Origin: CBDUZS01 sp965371785
Lineage (GTDB): Bacteria > Fermentibacterota > Fermentibacteria > Fermentibacterales > JCC-6
Assembly (NCBI GenBank): GCA_965371785.1
Contig: CBDUZS010000050.1
Coordinates: forward strand, 1-19,416
DNA: 19,416 nucleotides
Direction of reading: 5' to 3'
In this document: positions 6,977 to 15,747 of the stretch, one piece after another
How the letters are laid out: every line of letters starts with the position of its first letter
How positions within the stretch are numbered: position 1 is the first letter of the stretch
The notes under the pieces: model-generated
Database searches by the model: none
Seen by the model: only the letters and a program-made list of their open reading frames with translations
What the model was told of the DNA's origin: nothing
Position numbers and translations under genes: made by a program

Positions 6977-9093
6977 CCGGGTTCGAGTTGTCTGAAGAGG
7001 AAGTCTTTTTCTTTCAGGTTTCTCTCGGCAGCTGAAATGAAGAGATCCCTTATATGGTCATCCATGGTGAAATAGAAAATCTGCCAGCCTCCAGCTATAA
7101 GATCGAAAGTCAGATCGACCATTACCTTTCTTCGAGCCCAGTCGGAATGCTGAAATGCGTCGTCCAGGATTAGAAAGGCTGGTTCCCTGAACAGGTCCTG
7201 AAGAAAACCTGCTCTCAGGGCAAGGAGGATCTGCTCCCTCGCCCCGGTACTCAGCTCGTCCAGGAAGAATGGCTCTGAGCCGTCACGCGTCCGGACGATA
7301 ACCCTCCTGATCTCATCGAGATCCAGGCCTGAATAACCGGTAACCTTACTGAGAGTGCCGGTTACCGCATCGGATCGAAGGCCCCTCCTGATGGTCTCAT
7401 CCTCGTGCAGGGCAAGATCATCGAGAACGGTATGGACCTGCATCTCCGCAAGGGCTCGGGCTTTCATGCGGGTGTGCTCCCCTGAAACCGTTTCTATTCT
7501 CTTCATGAGGGCCTCCGTATGCTCCTCAATCGAACTCATCGAAGTCTCATTCAGTTCGTTTGCAATCACTTTTTTCAAACCGGAAGAGGCGTTCTCGAGT
7601 CGCTCCAGTTCTCTCTGAAGTTCTTCATACCGGGATTGAAGCAGCAGGTATCTGTTCTGGTCCCAGTCGATCCCCGGAGGTGTCTCGAGAAACGTGCAGT
7701 CACCGAGGGAATTCATTTCCTGCCGTTTCAATTCAACGGATTCCCCGAGTTCATCCAGCTCCGAGACGATCCCTGTGAGTGTCTCATTCCTGTTCTCACG
7801 CATCTCCTCACGAGGTAGAACCTGGAGTACCGAGTCGATTTTCTCGAGAAGGGCGGCAATCTCCGTCTCGAGTGCAGTTATTTCACCACGGAGGTGCTCC
7901 CGCAGGTCAGCGCCTTTCTGAAGGGTCTCTATCATAGTCTTCAACGTTGCTCTGTCCGTGAGTTCCTGACCCGATCTCCGCTCGAATTCTGTAGACAACC
8001 TGCTGATCACTCTGACCTTTTCCGAATTCGTCAGCAGCTTCTTCAGGCTGTTTACTCTTGCTACGACGAATGCGACACCTGCGAGAAGCGAAATGACGCC
8101 CGGAACCGTCCAGCCGGCAAGAGCGGAGACAACAACCAGAGCAAAAGCCGAATACATAGCAACCGTGAAGAAAGTCGATGCTCCCGTTTCCGGCGCAGTG
8201 GTACCGAACCTGTCCAAGGCTTCAAGTACGTTCCGGAACCAGGGCAGGTCGGAAGTTTCCTCTTCGAGCCGCTCGACTGTTGCCGATTTCTGATTCAGGT
8301 CTTCCTTCCTCGCGGTGCATAACCTGAGATCCGATATCGATTGCTGAAGGTCAGAGCGTTCGGGAAGAGCCTTTTTTCTTGATTCGAGATCCTCGATCTC
8401 TCCGTTGAGGCGGTACGCCCTGTGATCCCTTGCCCTTTCCAGATCGGCCAGGGAGTCTTCTACAGCCTTCAGTTCCAGTTTCTTCCCGGCGAGGGGAGCC
8501 CCCGACAGCTGCTCTCTGATGGAGGCGAGAAGGTTCTCGAGCTTCTTGATCAACTCAGACTTTTCACGGATGTCACGATTGGGGCCACGGTCATCGGCAA
8601 CTATTTCACCATTCACGAACCTTGCTTTCCCCAGTGTTTTCGAAAGCTTATTGCGCAGGTTATCGAGAAGCTCTTCGTTCGACAGTATTTGCTTCAGGAT
8701 ATCCCTGTCCAGACCTCCCGGAACCATATTGGAAAGAGCCGTTTCACCACTCTTGACAACCATCAGTCTGGACAGGTTCGGAGGAAGTGACGGTTCGGAT
8801 ACTCCCAGCAGGTCCTCGAGGCGTTTCCTGGAAGAAATGGTCAGGGATACCTTCTCCCCGCCAGGAAGAGTCAGTTCTACTCTGCTTCCTCTTCCCGGCT
8901 TCCACCTGTCCCGGGTGAGCCAGTTAGATCTCTTTCCGGTACTGAAGAGGCACTTGAGCATGAATTCCGTGATGAGAGTCTTTCCCGCTTCGTTAGGACC
9001 GTATATCAGGTTGAGAGACTTCGCATCGATGGAGAAATCCTGTGTAAGTGGTTCGACTTTGCAGACGTGAACTTTCTCGATGAAGAGAGACAT
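6973..9093 (-). CDS. YhaN/SbcC-like AAA ATPase with coiled coil and membrane hairpin
   Basis: A 706-aa SMC/Rad50-type ATPase. Walker A GPNEAGKT is at residues 32-39. The ABC signature LSTGAREQ is at 614-621. Walker B FLILDD ends at 644-645. Long charged coiled-coil stretches lie at about 165-290 and 350-560. Between the coils, two hydrophobic segments (about 307-327 and 329-347) look like a transmembrane hairpin, and there is no CxxC zinc hook. This matches YhaN of the YhaO/YhaN pair better than canonical SbcC. The ATG directly abuts the stop of the upstream nuclease gene, and its ribosome binding site GGAGG lies in that gene's last codons, so the two are translationally coupled. The probable role is an ATP-driven partner of the nuclease in DNA end processing or repair. 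Membrane placement is inferred. Confidence 0.85.
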   Translation of the reverse strand: MSLFIEKVHVCKVEPLTQDFSIDAKSLNLIYGPNEAGKTLITEFMLKCLFSTGKRSNWLTRDRWKPGRGSRVELTLPGGEKVSLTISSRKRLEDLLGVSEPSLPPNLSRLMVVKSGETALSNMVPGGLDRDILKQILSNEELLDNLRNKLSKTLGKARFVNGEIVADDRGPNRDIREKSELIKKLENLLASIREQLSGAPLAGKKLELKAVEDSLADLERARDHRAYRLNGEIEDLESRKKALPERSDLQQSISDLRLCTARKEDLNQKSATVERLEEETSDLPWFRNVLEALDRFGTTAPETGASTFFTVAMYSAFALVVVSALAGWTVPGVISLLAGVAFVVARVNSLKKLLTNSEKVRVISRLSTEFERRSGQELTDRATLKTMIETLQKGADLREHLRGEITALETEIAALLEKIDSVLQVLPREEMRENRNETLTGIVSELDELGESVELKRQEMNSLGDCTFLETPPGIDWDQNRYLLLQSRYEELQRELERLENASSGLKKVIANELNETSMSSIEEHTEALMKRIETVSGEHTRMKARALAEMQVHTVLDDLALHEDETIRRGLRSDAVTGTLSKVTGYSGLDLDEIRRVIVRTRDGSEPFFLDELSTGAREQILLALRAGFLQDLFREPAFLILDDAFQHSDWARRKVMVDLTFDLIAGGWQIFYFTMDDHIRDLFISAAERNLKEKDFLFRQLEPG

Positions 9094-10164
9094 CTATGAG
9101 CCTCCGAAAACGATGCCAAGGGCTTCTTCGATGATCATCTCCCGATCGGGCATGCCTGGTCCGGCAGGCAGTTCGAGGTGCTCGATCCGTCGAATCACCT
9201 TCTCGGCAATGATCGTCAACAGGCCTCCTGGGTTCTGAGAGAGCCCGGACACATCAGGCTCCAGTTCTGAATGGAGACTGAACCCCTCGAATCCCTCCAT
9301 CAGCGTTTTCTTGATTGCCGATCTGTCTGTTGTGTAACCCCTGGCCCTGACTCTGAGTTGCACCTTTGCATCCTCTCCGGGCAAGAGGTTCCATGATTTG
9401 ATTCGTGAGGATATCGCTGCCTTGAGAAGGGGGATCTCCTCATCTTCCGAGGGAATGACGAGAAATGATTCCCTGTAGAAGAGCAGATCGGTATTCACCG
9501 GCTGCGACTCGACCGTCAACGTATCCGTATCAAGCACGAGGAACCTTCTTCTGCCGGTCTCGTTGATATCAATGCCACAGGGAGAACCGGGATAATGAAG
9601 CCCCTTGATGTCGACAGGTTTGTGTATGTGACCAAGGAGTGTAATGGAGGGTTTGAACTGCTGGATATCGGATCGGGTCAGGGGCATGTACAGACCGGGC
9701 TCGTAAGGATTTGTCATACGGGAGCCACTCGTGTAATCACCATGACCGACCAGAATCCATCTGTCTGAGTCGAGTTCGGGCGCAATCTCGGCTATTCTCT
9801 GCCCCATGGTCAGCCCGGGTTCGCAGGGCACGAACAGTATTTCGGGTTCATCGGGCTTCAGCCTGTGAACCGTGGGTGAGGTGAAGAGCATTACGTTGGC
9901 TGCAGTGATCATCCTTGTACTGAGATCCGTATCATGATTCCCAGGTATTACCATCACCGAGAGTCGGCTGAATTCGGGACGCGAACAGAGCTGATCTAAT
10001 TCGCTGCAGTTGCTGTAGTCCCTGTCGAAGAGATCGCCTGCAATTATCAGATGTTCATATCCACCTGCGAGCATCTGTAAAAAAATATCTTCCAGAGCGT
10101 GGAGTCTCTCAGGATGGGAGCCGTCTCCGGTTAGATGGACGTCGGCAGTTACCGCTATCTTCAC
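9094..10164 (-). CDS. SbcD/YhaO-like metallophosphoesterase (DNA nuclease subunit)
   Basis: A 356-aa protein of the Mre11/SbcD metallophosphoesterase family. It has the ordered metal-binding motifs DVH (residues 8-10), GDLFD (43-47), GNHD (75-78), GHGDY (140-144) and GHIHKP (178-183). The family uses a two-metal (typically Mn) centre to cut DNA ends or hairpins together with a Rad50-like ATPase, and such an ATPase follows directly downstream. The start is GTG at 10162-10164, with GGAGG five bases before it. The C-terminal half would hold the capping and ATPase-binding region and ends in VFGGS. A 5-bp hairpin in the leader could cover the ribosome binding site. The size and the YhaN-like partner favour YhaO over classical SbcD, but the family assignment is firmer than the subtype. 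Confidence 0.87.
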   Translation of the reverse strand: MKIAVTADVHLTGDGSHPERLHALEDIFLQMLAGGYEHLIIAGDLFDRDYSNCSELDQLCSRPEFSRLSVMVIPGNHDTDLSTRMITAANVMLFTSPTVHRLKPDEPEILFVPCEPGLTMGQRIAEIAPELDSDRWILVGHGDYTSGSRMTNPYEPGLYMPLTRSDIQQFKPSITLLGHIHKPVDIKGLHYPGSPCGIDINETGRRRFLVLDTDTLTVESQPVNTDLLFYRESFLVIPSEDEEIPLLKAAISSRIKSWNLLPGEDAKVQLRVRARGYTTDRSAIKKTLMEGFEGFSLHSELEPDVSGLSQNPGGLLTIIAEKVIRRIEHLELPAGPGMPDREMIIEEALGIVFGGS

Positions 10165-10169
10165 TGAAC

Positions 10170-10184
10170 CCTCCGACGGGGAGG
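10170..10184 (-). promoter_or_regulatory. Hairpin covering the ribosome binding site of the YhaO-like gene
   Basis: On the transcript CCTCC pairs with GGAGG across a 5-base loop, and this GGAGG is the ribosome binding site of the GTG start at 10164. Such a hairpin could lower translation. It is short and may be incidental. Confidence 0.3.
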
Positions 10185-10244
10185 TCTGCTATCGCTCCCC
10201 TGAACACTACGCAGCATATCGATTACGGATCAATATACGGAAAA

Positions 10245-10271
10245 CCGGAGCACCCCGTAGAGGTGCTCCGG
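10245..10271 (-). terminator. Rho-independent terminator of glutamate dehydrogenase
   Basis: CCGGAGCACC and GGTGCTCCGG form a perfect 10-bp GC-rich stem with a 7-base loop. On the minus strand it is followed by TTTT. It begins about 25 bases after the stop codon of the dehydrogenase gene. Confidence 0.85.
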
Positions 10272-10295
10272 CAAAAGACCCGGCAGTACTCTGTA

Positions 10296-11579
10296 CTAGA
10301 CGAGACCGCGCAGGCGGGCGGCTGTGGCAACCCTGTCGATTGCTATCATGTAGGCCGCATCTCTCATGTACACGCTGCGCTTCTCGGCAAGATCCGCGAC
10401 TGCATGGAATGCGTTTGTCATCTTCACGTCCAGCTTGGAGAGCACCTCGTCTTTTTCCCAGTAGTAGTTCATGTTGTTCTGGACCTGTTCGAAGTACGAG
10501 CAGGTAACGCCTCCTGCGTTGGCGAGGAAGTCGGGGATCATGAAGATGCCGCGCTCTTCGATAACGGTATCTGCTTCAGGCGTTGTAGGACCGTTTGCGC
10601 CCTCGGCGATTATCTTTACCCGGCTGTGTATTCTCTTCACGGTCTCGGAATTGATCTGGTTCTCGAGAGCCCCCGGCTGAAGGATATCAGCCTCCGTTTC
10701 GATCCAGGCGTCCCCGGGGAGCTGCTCGTAGCCGGCGGCAATTGCTTTTTCGGCATCAACGGTTCCAAACGTATTGGTGATGCTCATCAGGAAGTCGAAA
10801 TCGACTCCGTCCATTTTCCTGTAGGTATAGGCTTTCATCTCCTTCTGATCCCAGCAGGAGATGCACACTACCTTTCCACCGTACTGGATGAACAGCTCTG
10901 TAGCGTACTGTGTTACGTTGCCGAATCCCTGGCAGGCCATGGTCGTGTTGCGGATGTCGATTCCCATGCGCTTGAGAGCTTCGCGGACGGTGTATATCAC
11001 ACCGTAACCGGTTGCTTCCGTTCTGCCGAGGGAGCCGCCGACGCCGACGGGCTTTCCGGTAATGATACCGGGAAACTTGCCGCCGGTAATCGTCTCGTAC
11101 TCGTCCATCATCCAGAGCATGTGCTGACCGGTGGTCATCACATCCGGTGCGGGCACATCCAGGGCCGGTCCGATGTTCTTCCACACACTACGAATCCAGC
11201 CTCTGCAGATCAGCTCCTGCTCACGCTGTGAAAGCTCGTGGGGGTCGCAGATAACGCCACCCTTGCCGCCGCCGAGTGGAATATCGACCACGGCAGTCTT
11301 CCATGTCATCCATGTACCCAGAGCCCTTACCGTGTCTGCGGTTTCCTGCGGGTGAAAGCGGATTCCACCCTTGCACGGACCCCTGACATCGCTGTGCTGT
11401 ATCCGGAAGCCACGGAAAACCTTGACGGAACCGTCATCCATGTGAACCGGAATTGTGAAATGGTATTCCCGCTGGGGCCAGCGGAGGAACTCGCACACTC
11501 CGGAGTCGAGACCCAGCTTCTCTGCTACACTGTCGAACTGTGCCTGAGCCATCTCGAAGGGGTTGAAGCCTTCAGACAT
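10296..11579 (-). CDS. gdhA: Glutamate dehydrogenase (NAD(P)-dependent)
   Basis: A 427-aa hexameric-type Glu/Leu/Phe/Val dehydrogenase, converting glutamate to 2-oxoglutarate and ammonia or the reverse, in the cytoplasm. Substrate-site motifs GPCKGGIRFHP (K70), TWKTAV (K94) and PLGGGKGGV (catalytic Lys K106) are present, as is the conserved Asp in PAPDVMT (D146). The Rossmann loop reads GFGNVT (218-223), with Thr where the third Gly of GxGxxG usually stands. That loop varies among GDHs and does not settle whether NAD or NADP is used. The length is normal for the family. The ATG has AGGAGG five bases upstream. A good promoter (11670-11698), a leader with hairpins and a terminator (10245-10271) suggest a monocistronic, regulated transcript. 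Glu specificity over other amino acids is likely but rests on family resemblance. Confidence 0.93.
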   Translation of the reverse strand: MSEGFNPFEMAQAQFDSVAEKLGLDSGVCEFLRWPQREYHFTIPVHMDDGSVKVFRGFRIQHSDVRGPCKGGIRFHPQETADTVRALGTWMTWKTAVVDIPLGGGKGGVICDPHELSQREQELICRGWIRSVWKNIGPALDVPAPDVMTTGQHMLWMMDEYETITGGKFPGIITGKPVGVGGSLGRTEATGYGVIYTVREALKRMGIDIRNTTMACQGFGNVTQYATELFIQYGGKVVCISCWDQKEMKAYTYRKMDGVDFDFLMSITNTFGTVDAEKAIAAGYEQLPGDAWIETEADILQPGALENQINSETVKRIHSRVKIIAEGANGPTTPEADTVIEERGIFMIPDFLANAGGVTCSYFEQVQNNMNYYWEKDEVLSKLDVKMTNAFHAVADLAEKRSVYMRDAAYMIAIDRVATAARLRGLV

Positions 11580-11592
11580 TTCAGCCTCCTGC

Positions 11593-11609
11593 CCGGACTC
11601 TCAGTCCGG
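11593..11609 (-). promoter_or_regulatory. Leader hairpin before the gdhA ribosome binding site
   Basis: CCGGACT and AGTCCGG form a perfect 7-bp stem with a 3-base loop in the gdhA leader, ending just upstream of the AGGAGG ribosome binding site. A second hairpin (CCTTCGG pairing with CCGGAGG) lies upstream in the same leader at about 11644-11664. No known riboswitch class is recognised. Confidence 0.45.
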
Positions 11610-11669
11610 TAAGAAAGAGATAGGACCATTGGATTGAAACCACCTCCGGGGCATCGCCGAAGGACGAGA

Positions 11670-11698
11670 ATTATAACTCTGAGGGCTTGTTGTGACAA
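11670..11698 (-). promoter_or_regulatory. gdhA promoter (sigma-70 type) with overlapping dyad
   Basis: On the minus strand TTGTCA (11698-11693) and TATAAT (11675-11670) are exactly 17 bases apart, close to the sigma-70 consensus. The predicted leader is about 85 nt. The inverted repeat GCTTGT-N4-ACAAGC at 11685-11700 overlaps the -35 element and could bind a regulator. Confidence 0.75.
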
Positions 11699-11736
11699 GC
11701 ACCGATGACCAGAGGAAACTCCTACCATCCAGAACA

Positions 11737-12558
11737 TTAACCTCGGTAGAAGAGATGCTCGATATCACTCTTCCTGTCCTCGTCACTTCCTGGTGTTTCC
11801 ACGATGGCCGGAACATCGATCAGATAGCTGGAGTTCACGAGATGCCGCAGACCTTCAAGGCCGATCTCGCCTTTCCCGATGGATTGATGCCTGTCGATTC
11901 TGCTCCCCAGAAGAGTCTTCGAATCGTTGATGTGAAACGCATGTATTCTGTCGAAACCTATCACCTCGTCGAGTTCGCCAAGAGTTCTCTCGACTGCATC
12001 GGGAGAGGAAAGATCGTAACCGGCGGCAAATGCATGTGCGGTATCGATACAGACACCTGTTCTGTCGGGAATGGATATCATGTCGAGTATTGTGCTCAGC
12101 TGCTCGAAACGCCATCCAAGGCAGCTTCCCATTCCCGCAGTATTCTCCAGGAGTATCCTGGACGAACCGGGGGAATCCTCGAGTACTCTGGAGATATTGG
12201 CTGCGATCTGCTCCATGCCGACTCTCTCCCCCCTGCCCATGTGAGCTCCAGGGTGCATGACGAGAAGTTCGATTCCGAAAGAATTCATTCTTCCCAGTTC
12301 CTCACGCAGAGCAATGATTGATTTCTCGATGACTTCCATCCTGTCTGACGACAGGTTTATCAGGTAGGATGCATGGGAGATGAATGGTATATTCCTGCGG
12401 TTCAGGAATTCCGAAAATTCCCTGTCTTTTATTGATCGCCCCTTCCAGCGAGTCTGGCTGGAAGTGAATATCTGAGCCGAGGACAGCGACAGACGATCGG
12501 CTCTCTCGAGTGCCTTTACCAATCCTCCTGCGGCGGACACGTGGATTCCAGGTAGCAT
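11737..12558 (-). CDS. nfo: Endonuclease IV (AP endonuclease)
   Basis: A 273-aa TIM-barrel AP endonuclease of base excision repair, which cuts DNA 5' to abasic sites using a three-zinc centre. The metal ligands are visible in order: HVSAAGG near the start, ISHASY, VMHPGAH, LLENTAG, CIDTAHAFAAGYD, FHINDSK, DRHQSIGKGEIG and VETPGSD. The ATG at 12556-12558 was chosen because AGGAGG ends nine bases before it and MLPGIHVSAAGG matches the N-terminus of the family. An ATG nine bases further upstream directly abuts the ribosome binding site, and the longer open frame beyond it does not look like Nfo. It is divergent from the carboxylase operon. With the YhaO/YhaN-like pair it is one of three repair-type genes nearby, though they are not in one operon. 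Confidence 0.93.
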   Translation of the reverse strand: MLPGIHVSAAGGLVKALERADRLSLSSAQIFTSSQTRWKGRSIKDREFSEFLNRRNIPFISHASYLINLSSDRMEVIEKSIIALREELGRMNSFGIELLVMHPGAHMGRGERVGMEQIAANISRVLEDSPGSSRILLENTAGMGSCLGWRFEQLSTILDMISIPDRTGVCIDTAHAFAAGYDLSSPDAVERTLGELDEVIGFDRIHAFHINDSKTLLGSRIDRHQSIGKGEIGLEGLRHLVNSSYLIDVPAIVETPGSDEDRKSDIEHLFYRG

Positions 12559-12598
12559 TGTATTCATCCTCCTGGTGACATGATACAGAACTGGGTCA

Positions 12599-12628
12599 TT
12601 GAGGAGTAGTGGGTTATTGCTGTATATT
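12599..12628 (+). promoter_or_regulatory. Candidate promoter of the carboxylase operon
   Basis: TTGAGG (12599-12604) and TATATT (12623-12628) are separated by 18 bases. The predicted start would give a leader of about 40 nt to the TTG at 12674. The -35 match is moderate. Confidence 0.4.
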
Positions 12629-12673
12629 TGCGATTCCTTGAAACGCGAAATCTGTTTACGAAGGGAGAAAGCC

Positions 12674-14254
12674 TTGGGAAAACTTGAAGATCTGAGAGCC
12701 CAAGCAAGGGCAGGGGGTGGAGAGGACAAGATCAAGAAACGCCACGATGCGGACAAGCTGACCGCGCGTGAGCGGATCGATCTGCTCCTCGACCCCGATT
12801 CCTTCAACGAGATCGGTATGTTCGTCACGCACCGTTGCACCGATTTCGGCATGGAAAAGAAAAAATGTCTCGGTGACGGAATAGTTACGGGTTACGGAAC
12901 GGTACATGGCAGACTGGTGTACGTTGTTTCCGAGGATTTTACAATTCTCGGAGGTTCACTTTCCAAAGAGTTTGCCGGCAAGATCGTCAAGATCCAGAAA
13001 CTTGCACTGAAGAATGGCGCCCCCATGGTCAACATCAAGGATTCGGGAGGGGCCAGGATACAGGAAGGAATCGATTCGCTTGCCGGTTACGGTGAGGTCT
13101 TCCTCGGTAACGTACGTTCATCCGGTGTGATACCACAGATATCTGTCATCATGGGTCCATGTGCGGGCGGTGCGGTCTATTCCCCCGCATTGACCGATTT
13201 CGTCTTCATGGTTGCCAATGCCAGTTACATGTTCCTGACAGGACCTGACGTCATAAAGGCGGTCACACACGAGGAAGTGACATTCGAGGAACTCGGAGGG
13301 GCAAGGGCACACAACTCCAAGAGTGGTGTCGCCAGCTTCATGTGCAGTTCCGAGCAGCATGCACTCGCGGTCATAAGAGACCTTCTCACTTATCTGCCGC
13401 AGAACAACATGGAAGATCCACCGATTCTCGAATCTGAGAAGACACATGGCGGGTTGAAGAGCAAGATCACACAGTTCTTCAAAGGCGGCAGGAAAGCCTC
13501 GACTGATGACAGGCTCGAAAACGTTATCCCGGATGACGACAAACTCCCTTACGACATGAAGGATATCCTCCTGGCCGTTCTCGACGATGGGAAGTTCCTC
13601 GAAGTGCACGAGTACTTTGCACCGAGCCTGATAGTTGGCTTCGGCCGACTCGACGGCCGTACGGTAGGAATCGTTGCCAACCAGCCTGCTCACCTTGCGG
13701 GAGTGCTCGACACGGCTACATCGGCCAAGGGCGCCAGGTTCGTCCGGCTCTGTGACTGTTTCAACATTCCACTCGTGGTATTCGAGGATGCACCTGGATT
13801 CCTCCCGGGCGTCAGCCAGGAACACAGTGGAGTCATCAAGGAGGGTGCAAAACTCCTTTACGCATTCTGCGAGGCAACTGTTCCCAGAATCACGGTCGTC
13901 ATAAGAAAGGCCTACGGAGGCGCATACATTGCCATGAACTCGAAGGAGATCGGAGCCGATTTCAACTTCGCATGGCCCTCTGCTCAGATAGCCGTCATGG
14001 GGGCTGAGGGAGCTGTGAAGATCCTTTTCAGACGCAATCTAGCCAGCGCAACCGACCCGGAAGCCGAGCGAAAGAAGCTCGTTGATGAGTACAACGAGAA
14101 ATTCAGCAACCCGTACGTTGCGGCCAGCAAGGGCTACATTGACGAGGTGATCATGCCAGGCGAAACGCGTGAACGGCTGATCTCGGCATTTGCTTCCCTG
14201 CGCACCAAGCGCGAAACCACACCCTCACGGAAGCACGGGAACCTGCCGCTATGA
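12674..14254 (+). CDS. Acyl-CoA (propionyl-CoA type) carboxylase, carboxyltransferase subunit
   Basis: A 526-aa carboxyltransferase of the PccB/MmdA family, moving CO2 between carboxybiotin and an acyl-CoA such as propionyl- or methylmalonyl-CoA. The start is TTG at 12674, with AGGGAG six bases upstream; the protein then begins GKLEDLRAQARAGGGEDKI, the usual N-terminus of the family. Two crotonase-fold halves are visible. The first has GGARIQEG (125-132) and the oxyanion-hole GPCAGGAVYS (161-170). The second has PGFLPG and KAYGGAYIAMNSK. Its stop overlaps the next ATG (ATGA), so the two are translationally coupled. The usual partners, a biotin carboxylase and a biotin carrier, follow. No membrane beta subunit of a Na+-pumping decarboxylase is nearby, so a carboxylase role is likelier, but direction and substrate are not proven. 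Confidence 0.9.
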   Translation: MGKLEDLRAQARAGGGEDKIKKRHDADKLTARERIDLLLDPDSFNEIGMFVTHRCTDFGMEKKKCLGDGIVTGYGTVHGRLVYVVSEDFTILGGSLSKEFAGKIVKIQKLALKNGAPMVNIKDSGGARIQEGIDSLAGYGEVFLGNVRSSGVIPQISVIMGPCAGGAVYSPALTDFVFMVANASYMFLTGPDVIKAVTHEEVTFEELGGARAHNSKSGVASFMCSSEQHALAVIRDLLTYLPQNNMEDPPILESEKTHGGLKSKITQFFKGGRKASTDDRLENVIPDDDKLPYDMKDILLAVLDDGKFLEVHEYFAPSLIVGFGRLDGRTVGIVANQPAHLAGVLDTATSAKGARFVRLCDCFNIPLVVFEDAPGFLPGVSQEHSGVIKEGAKLLYAFCEATVPRITVVIRKAYGGAYIAMNSKEIGADFNFAWPSAQIAVMGAEGAVKILFRRNLASATDPEAERKKLVDEYNEKFSNPYVAASKGYIDEVIMPGETRERLISAFASLRTKRETTPSRKHGNLPL

Positions 14255-15747
14255 GCCTGATCAGTAAGATCCTGGTAGCGAACCGCGGAGAGATTGCCGT
14301 CCGTATCATGCGTGCCTGCAGAGAGATGGATATCGAATCCGTAGCGGTTTTCTCCGAAGTCGATCGGACATCGAAACATGTTCGCTATGCAGACGAGGCA
14401 TGGTGCATCGGCCCTGCTGTTTCCTCAGAGAGTTATCTGAGAATCGACAGGATCATTTCAACAGCAAAGGAATCCGGATGTGATGCGGTACATCCCGGAT
14501 ACGGCTTCCTCGCGGAGAATCCTGCCCTGCCGAGGGCGTGCAAGGAGGCAGGTCTTATCTTCATAGGACCCACTGAAGAAGCAATGGCACTTCTGGGGGA
14601 CAAGACGGCAGCAAGGACGATGGCCATCGATGCCGGCATCCCGGTAATCCCCGGAATAGCACACCCGCTCGAAAACGCTGACGAAGCCCTGAAGGTTGCC
14701 GAAGAAATCGGTTATCCGGTCCTGCTCAAGGCAGCGGGAGGAGGAGGCGGTAAGGGTGTCAGAGTTGTAAATATACCTGACGAACTTGCAGACGCCTTCG
14801 AAAGAGCAACCGCCGAAGCCAAGGCTTCATTCGACAATCCTGACGTTTACGTCGAGAAATTCCTCATCAATCCCAGACACGTCGAGATACAGATACTCGC
14901 AGACAACTACGGAAACATTATCCACCTCAACGAGAGGGAATGCTCTGTCCAGAGACGTTTCCAGAAGCTGATAGAGGAATCCCCCAGCTGCGCCCTCGAT
15001 GAAGAACTCCGAAAGAAAATGGGTGATACAGCGATCCGAACGGCCAGGGCCGCAGGCTACACGAATGCGGGAACGGTCGAGTTCCTTCTCGATGCGGAGG
15101 GGAACTTCTACTTCTGCGAGGTCAACACCAGGCTCCAGGTAGAACATCCCGTAACCGAATTGCTGACAGGTATTGATCTGGTCAAGCAGCAGATCCTGAT
15201 CGCTTCGGGAGAGAAGCTTTCGTTGAAACAGGAGGACATCGGAATCAACGGAGCCTCCATCGAGTGCAGAATCTGCGCGGAGGATCCTATCTCCTTCCTT
15301 CCCTCAATCGGAACGATCACCGAGCTGGTGGAACCGGCAGGTCCGGGAGTAAGGCTCGATTCAGGCATCCACGACGGCTACGAAGTAACCATGTACTACG
15401 ACCCGCTTGTGGCGAAGCTCATCGTCTGGGGCTCGAATCGGGAGGAAGCGATTGCCCGGATGAAACGGGCACTCGAGGAGTACAAGATAAAGGGGATAGA
15501 GACAACGATTCCATTTCACATGAAGGTACTCGAGCACGAGCCCTTCCTCCGCGGATGCTACAACACTGGAATAGTAAAGGAAATAGAGCACCCCGAAACG
15601 GATATGCATATAGAGATAGCCGCGATTGCCGCAGCCATCATTGCAAAGACTCAGGGGAGTATCGATATCAGACCCGTTACAGAGGACTCGAGCCGCTGGA
15701 AGCTTTCAGGGAGAACTGATCATGGCATTCATCGTCGTCGGTGGTAA
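14251..15747 (+). CDS. Biotin carboxylase subunit of acyl-CoA carboxylase
   Basis: A 498-aa ATP-grasp enzyme that carboxylates biotin on the carrier protein using ATP and bicarbonate. It begins KILVANRGEIAVRI, as in AccC/PccA. It has HPGYGFLAEN (81-90), the ATP-binding Lys in LLKAAGGGGGKG (K160 and the glycine-rich loop 163-169) and the active-site block EVNTRLQVEHPVTE (290-303). The C-terminal carboxylase domain is complete (YDPLVAKLIVWG). The protein stops without a fused biotin domain; that domain is encoded by the next gene, which it overlaps by 26 bases. The ATG overlaps the preceding TGA. The family is certain. Whether it serves fatty-acid synthesis or propionate metabolism is inferred from the PccB-type partner, which favours the latter. 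Confidence 0.92.
   Translation: MSLISKILVANRGEIAVRIMRACREMDIESVAVFSEVDRTSKHVRYADEAWCIGPAVSSESYLRIDRIISTAKESGCDAVHPGYGFLAENPALPRACKEAGLIFIGPTEEAMALLGDKTAARTMAIDAGIPVIPGIAHPLENADEALKVAEEIGYPVLLKAAGGGGGKGVRVVNIPDELADAFERATAEAKASFDNPDVYVEKFLINPRHVEIQILADNYGNIIHLNERECSVQRRFQKLIEESPSCALDEELRKKMGDTAIRTARAAGYTNAGTVEFLLDAEGNFYFCEVNTRLQVEHPVTELLTGIDLVKQQILIASGEKLSLKQEDIGINGASIECRICAEDPISFLPSIGTITELVEPAGPGVRLDSGIHDGYEVTMYYDPLVAKLIVWGSNREEAIARMKRALEEYKIKGIETTIPFHMKVLEHEPFLRGCYNTGIVKEIEHPETDMHIEIAAIAAAIIAKTQGSIDIRPVTEDSSRWKLSGRTDHGIHRRRW

Noticed and set aside
10263..11231. 322-codon plus-strand frame opposite gdhA.
   Set aside because: The minus strand encodes an unmistakable glutamate dehydrogenase with promoter and terminator; the opposite frame has no family motif and begins inside the terminator.
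13118..13825. 235-codon minus-strand frame opposite the carboxyltransferase gene.
   Set aside because: It lies wholly inside a conserved carboxyltransferase gene and its peptide has no recognisable features.
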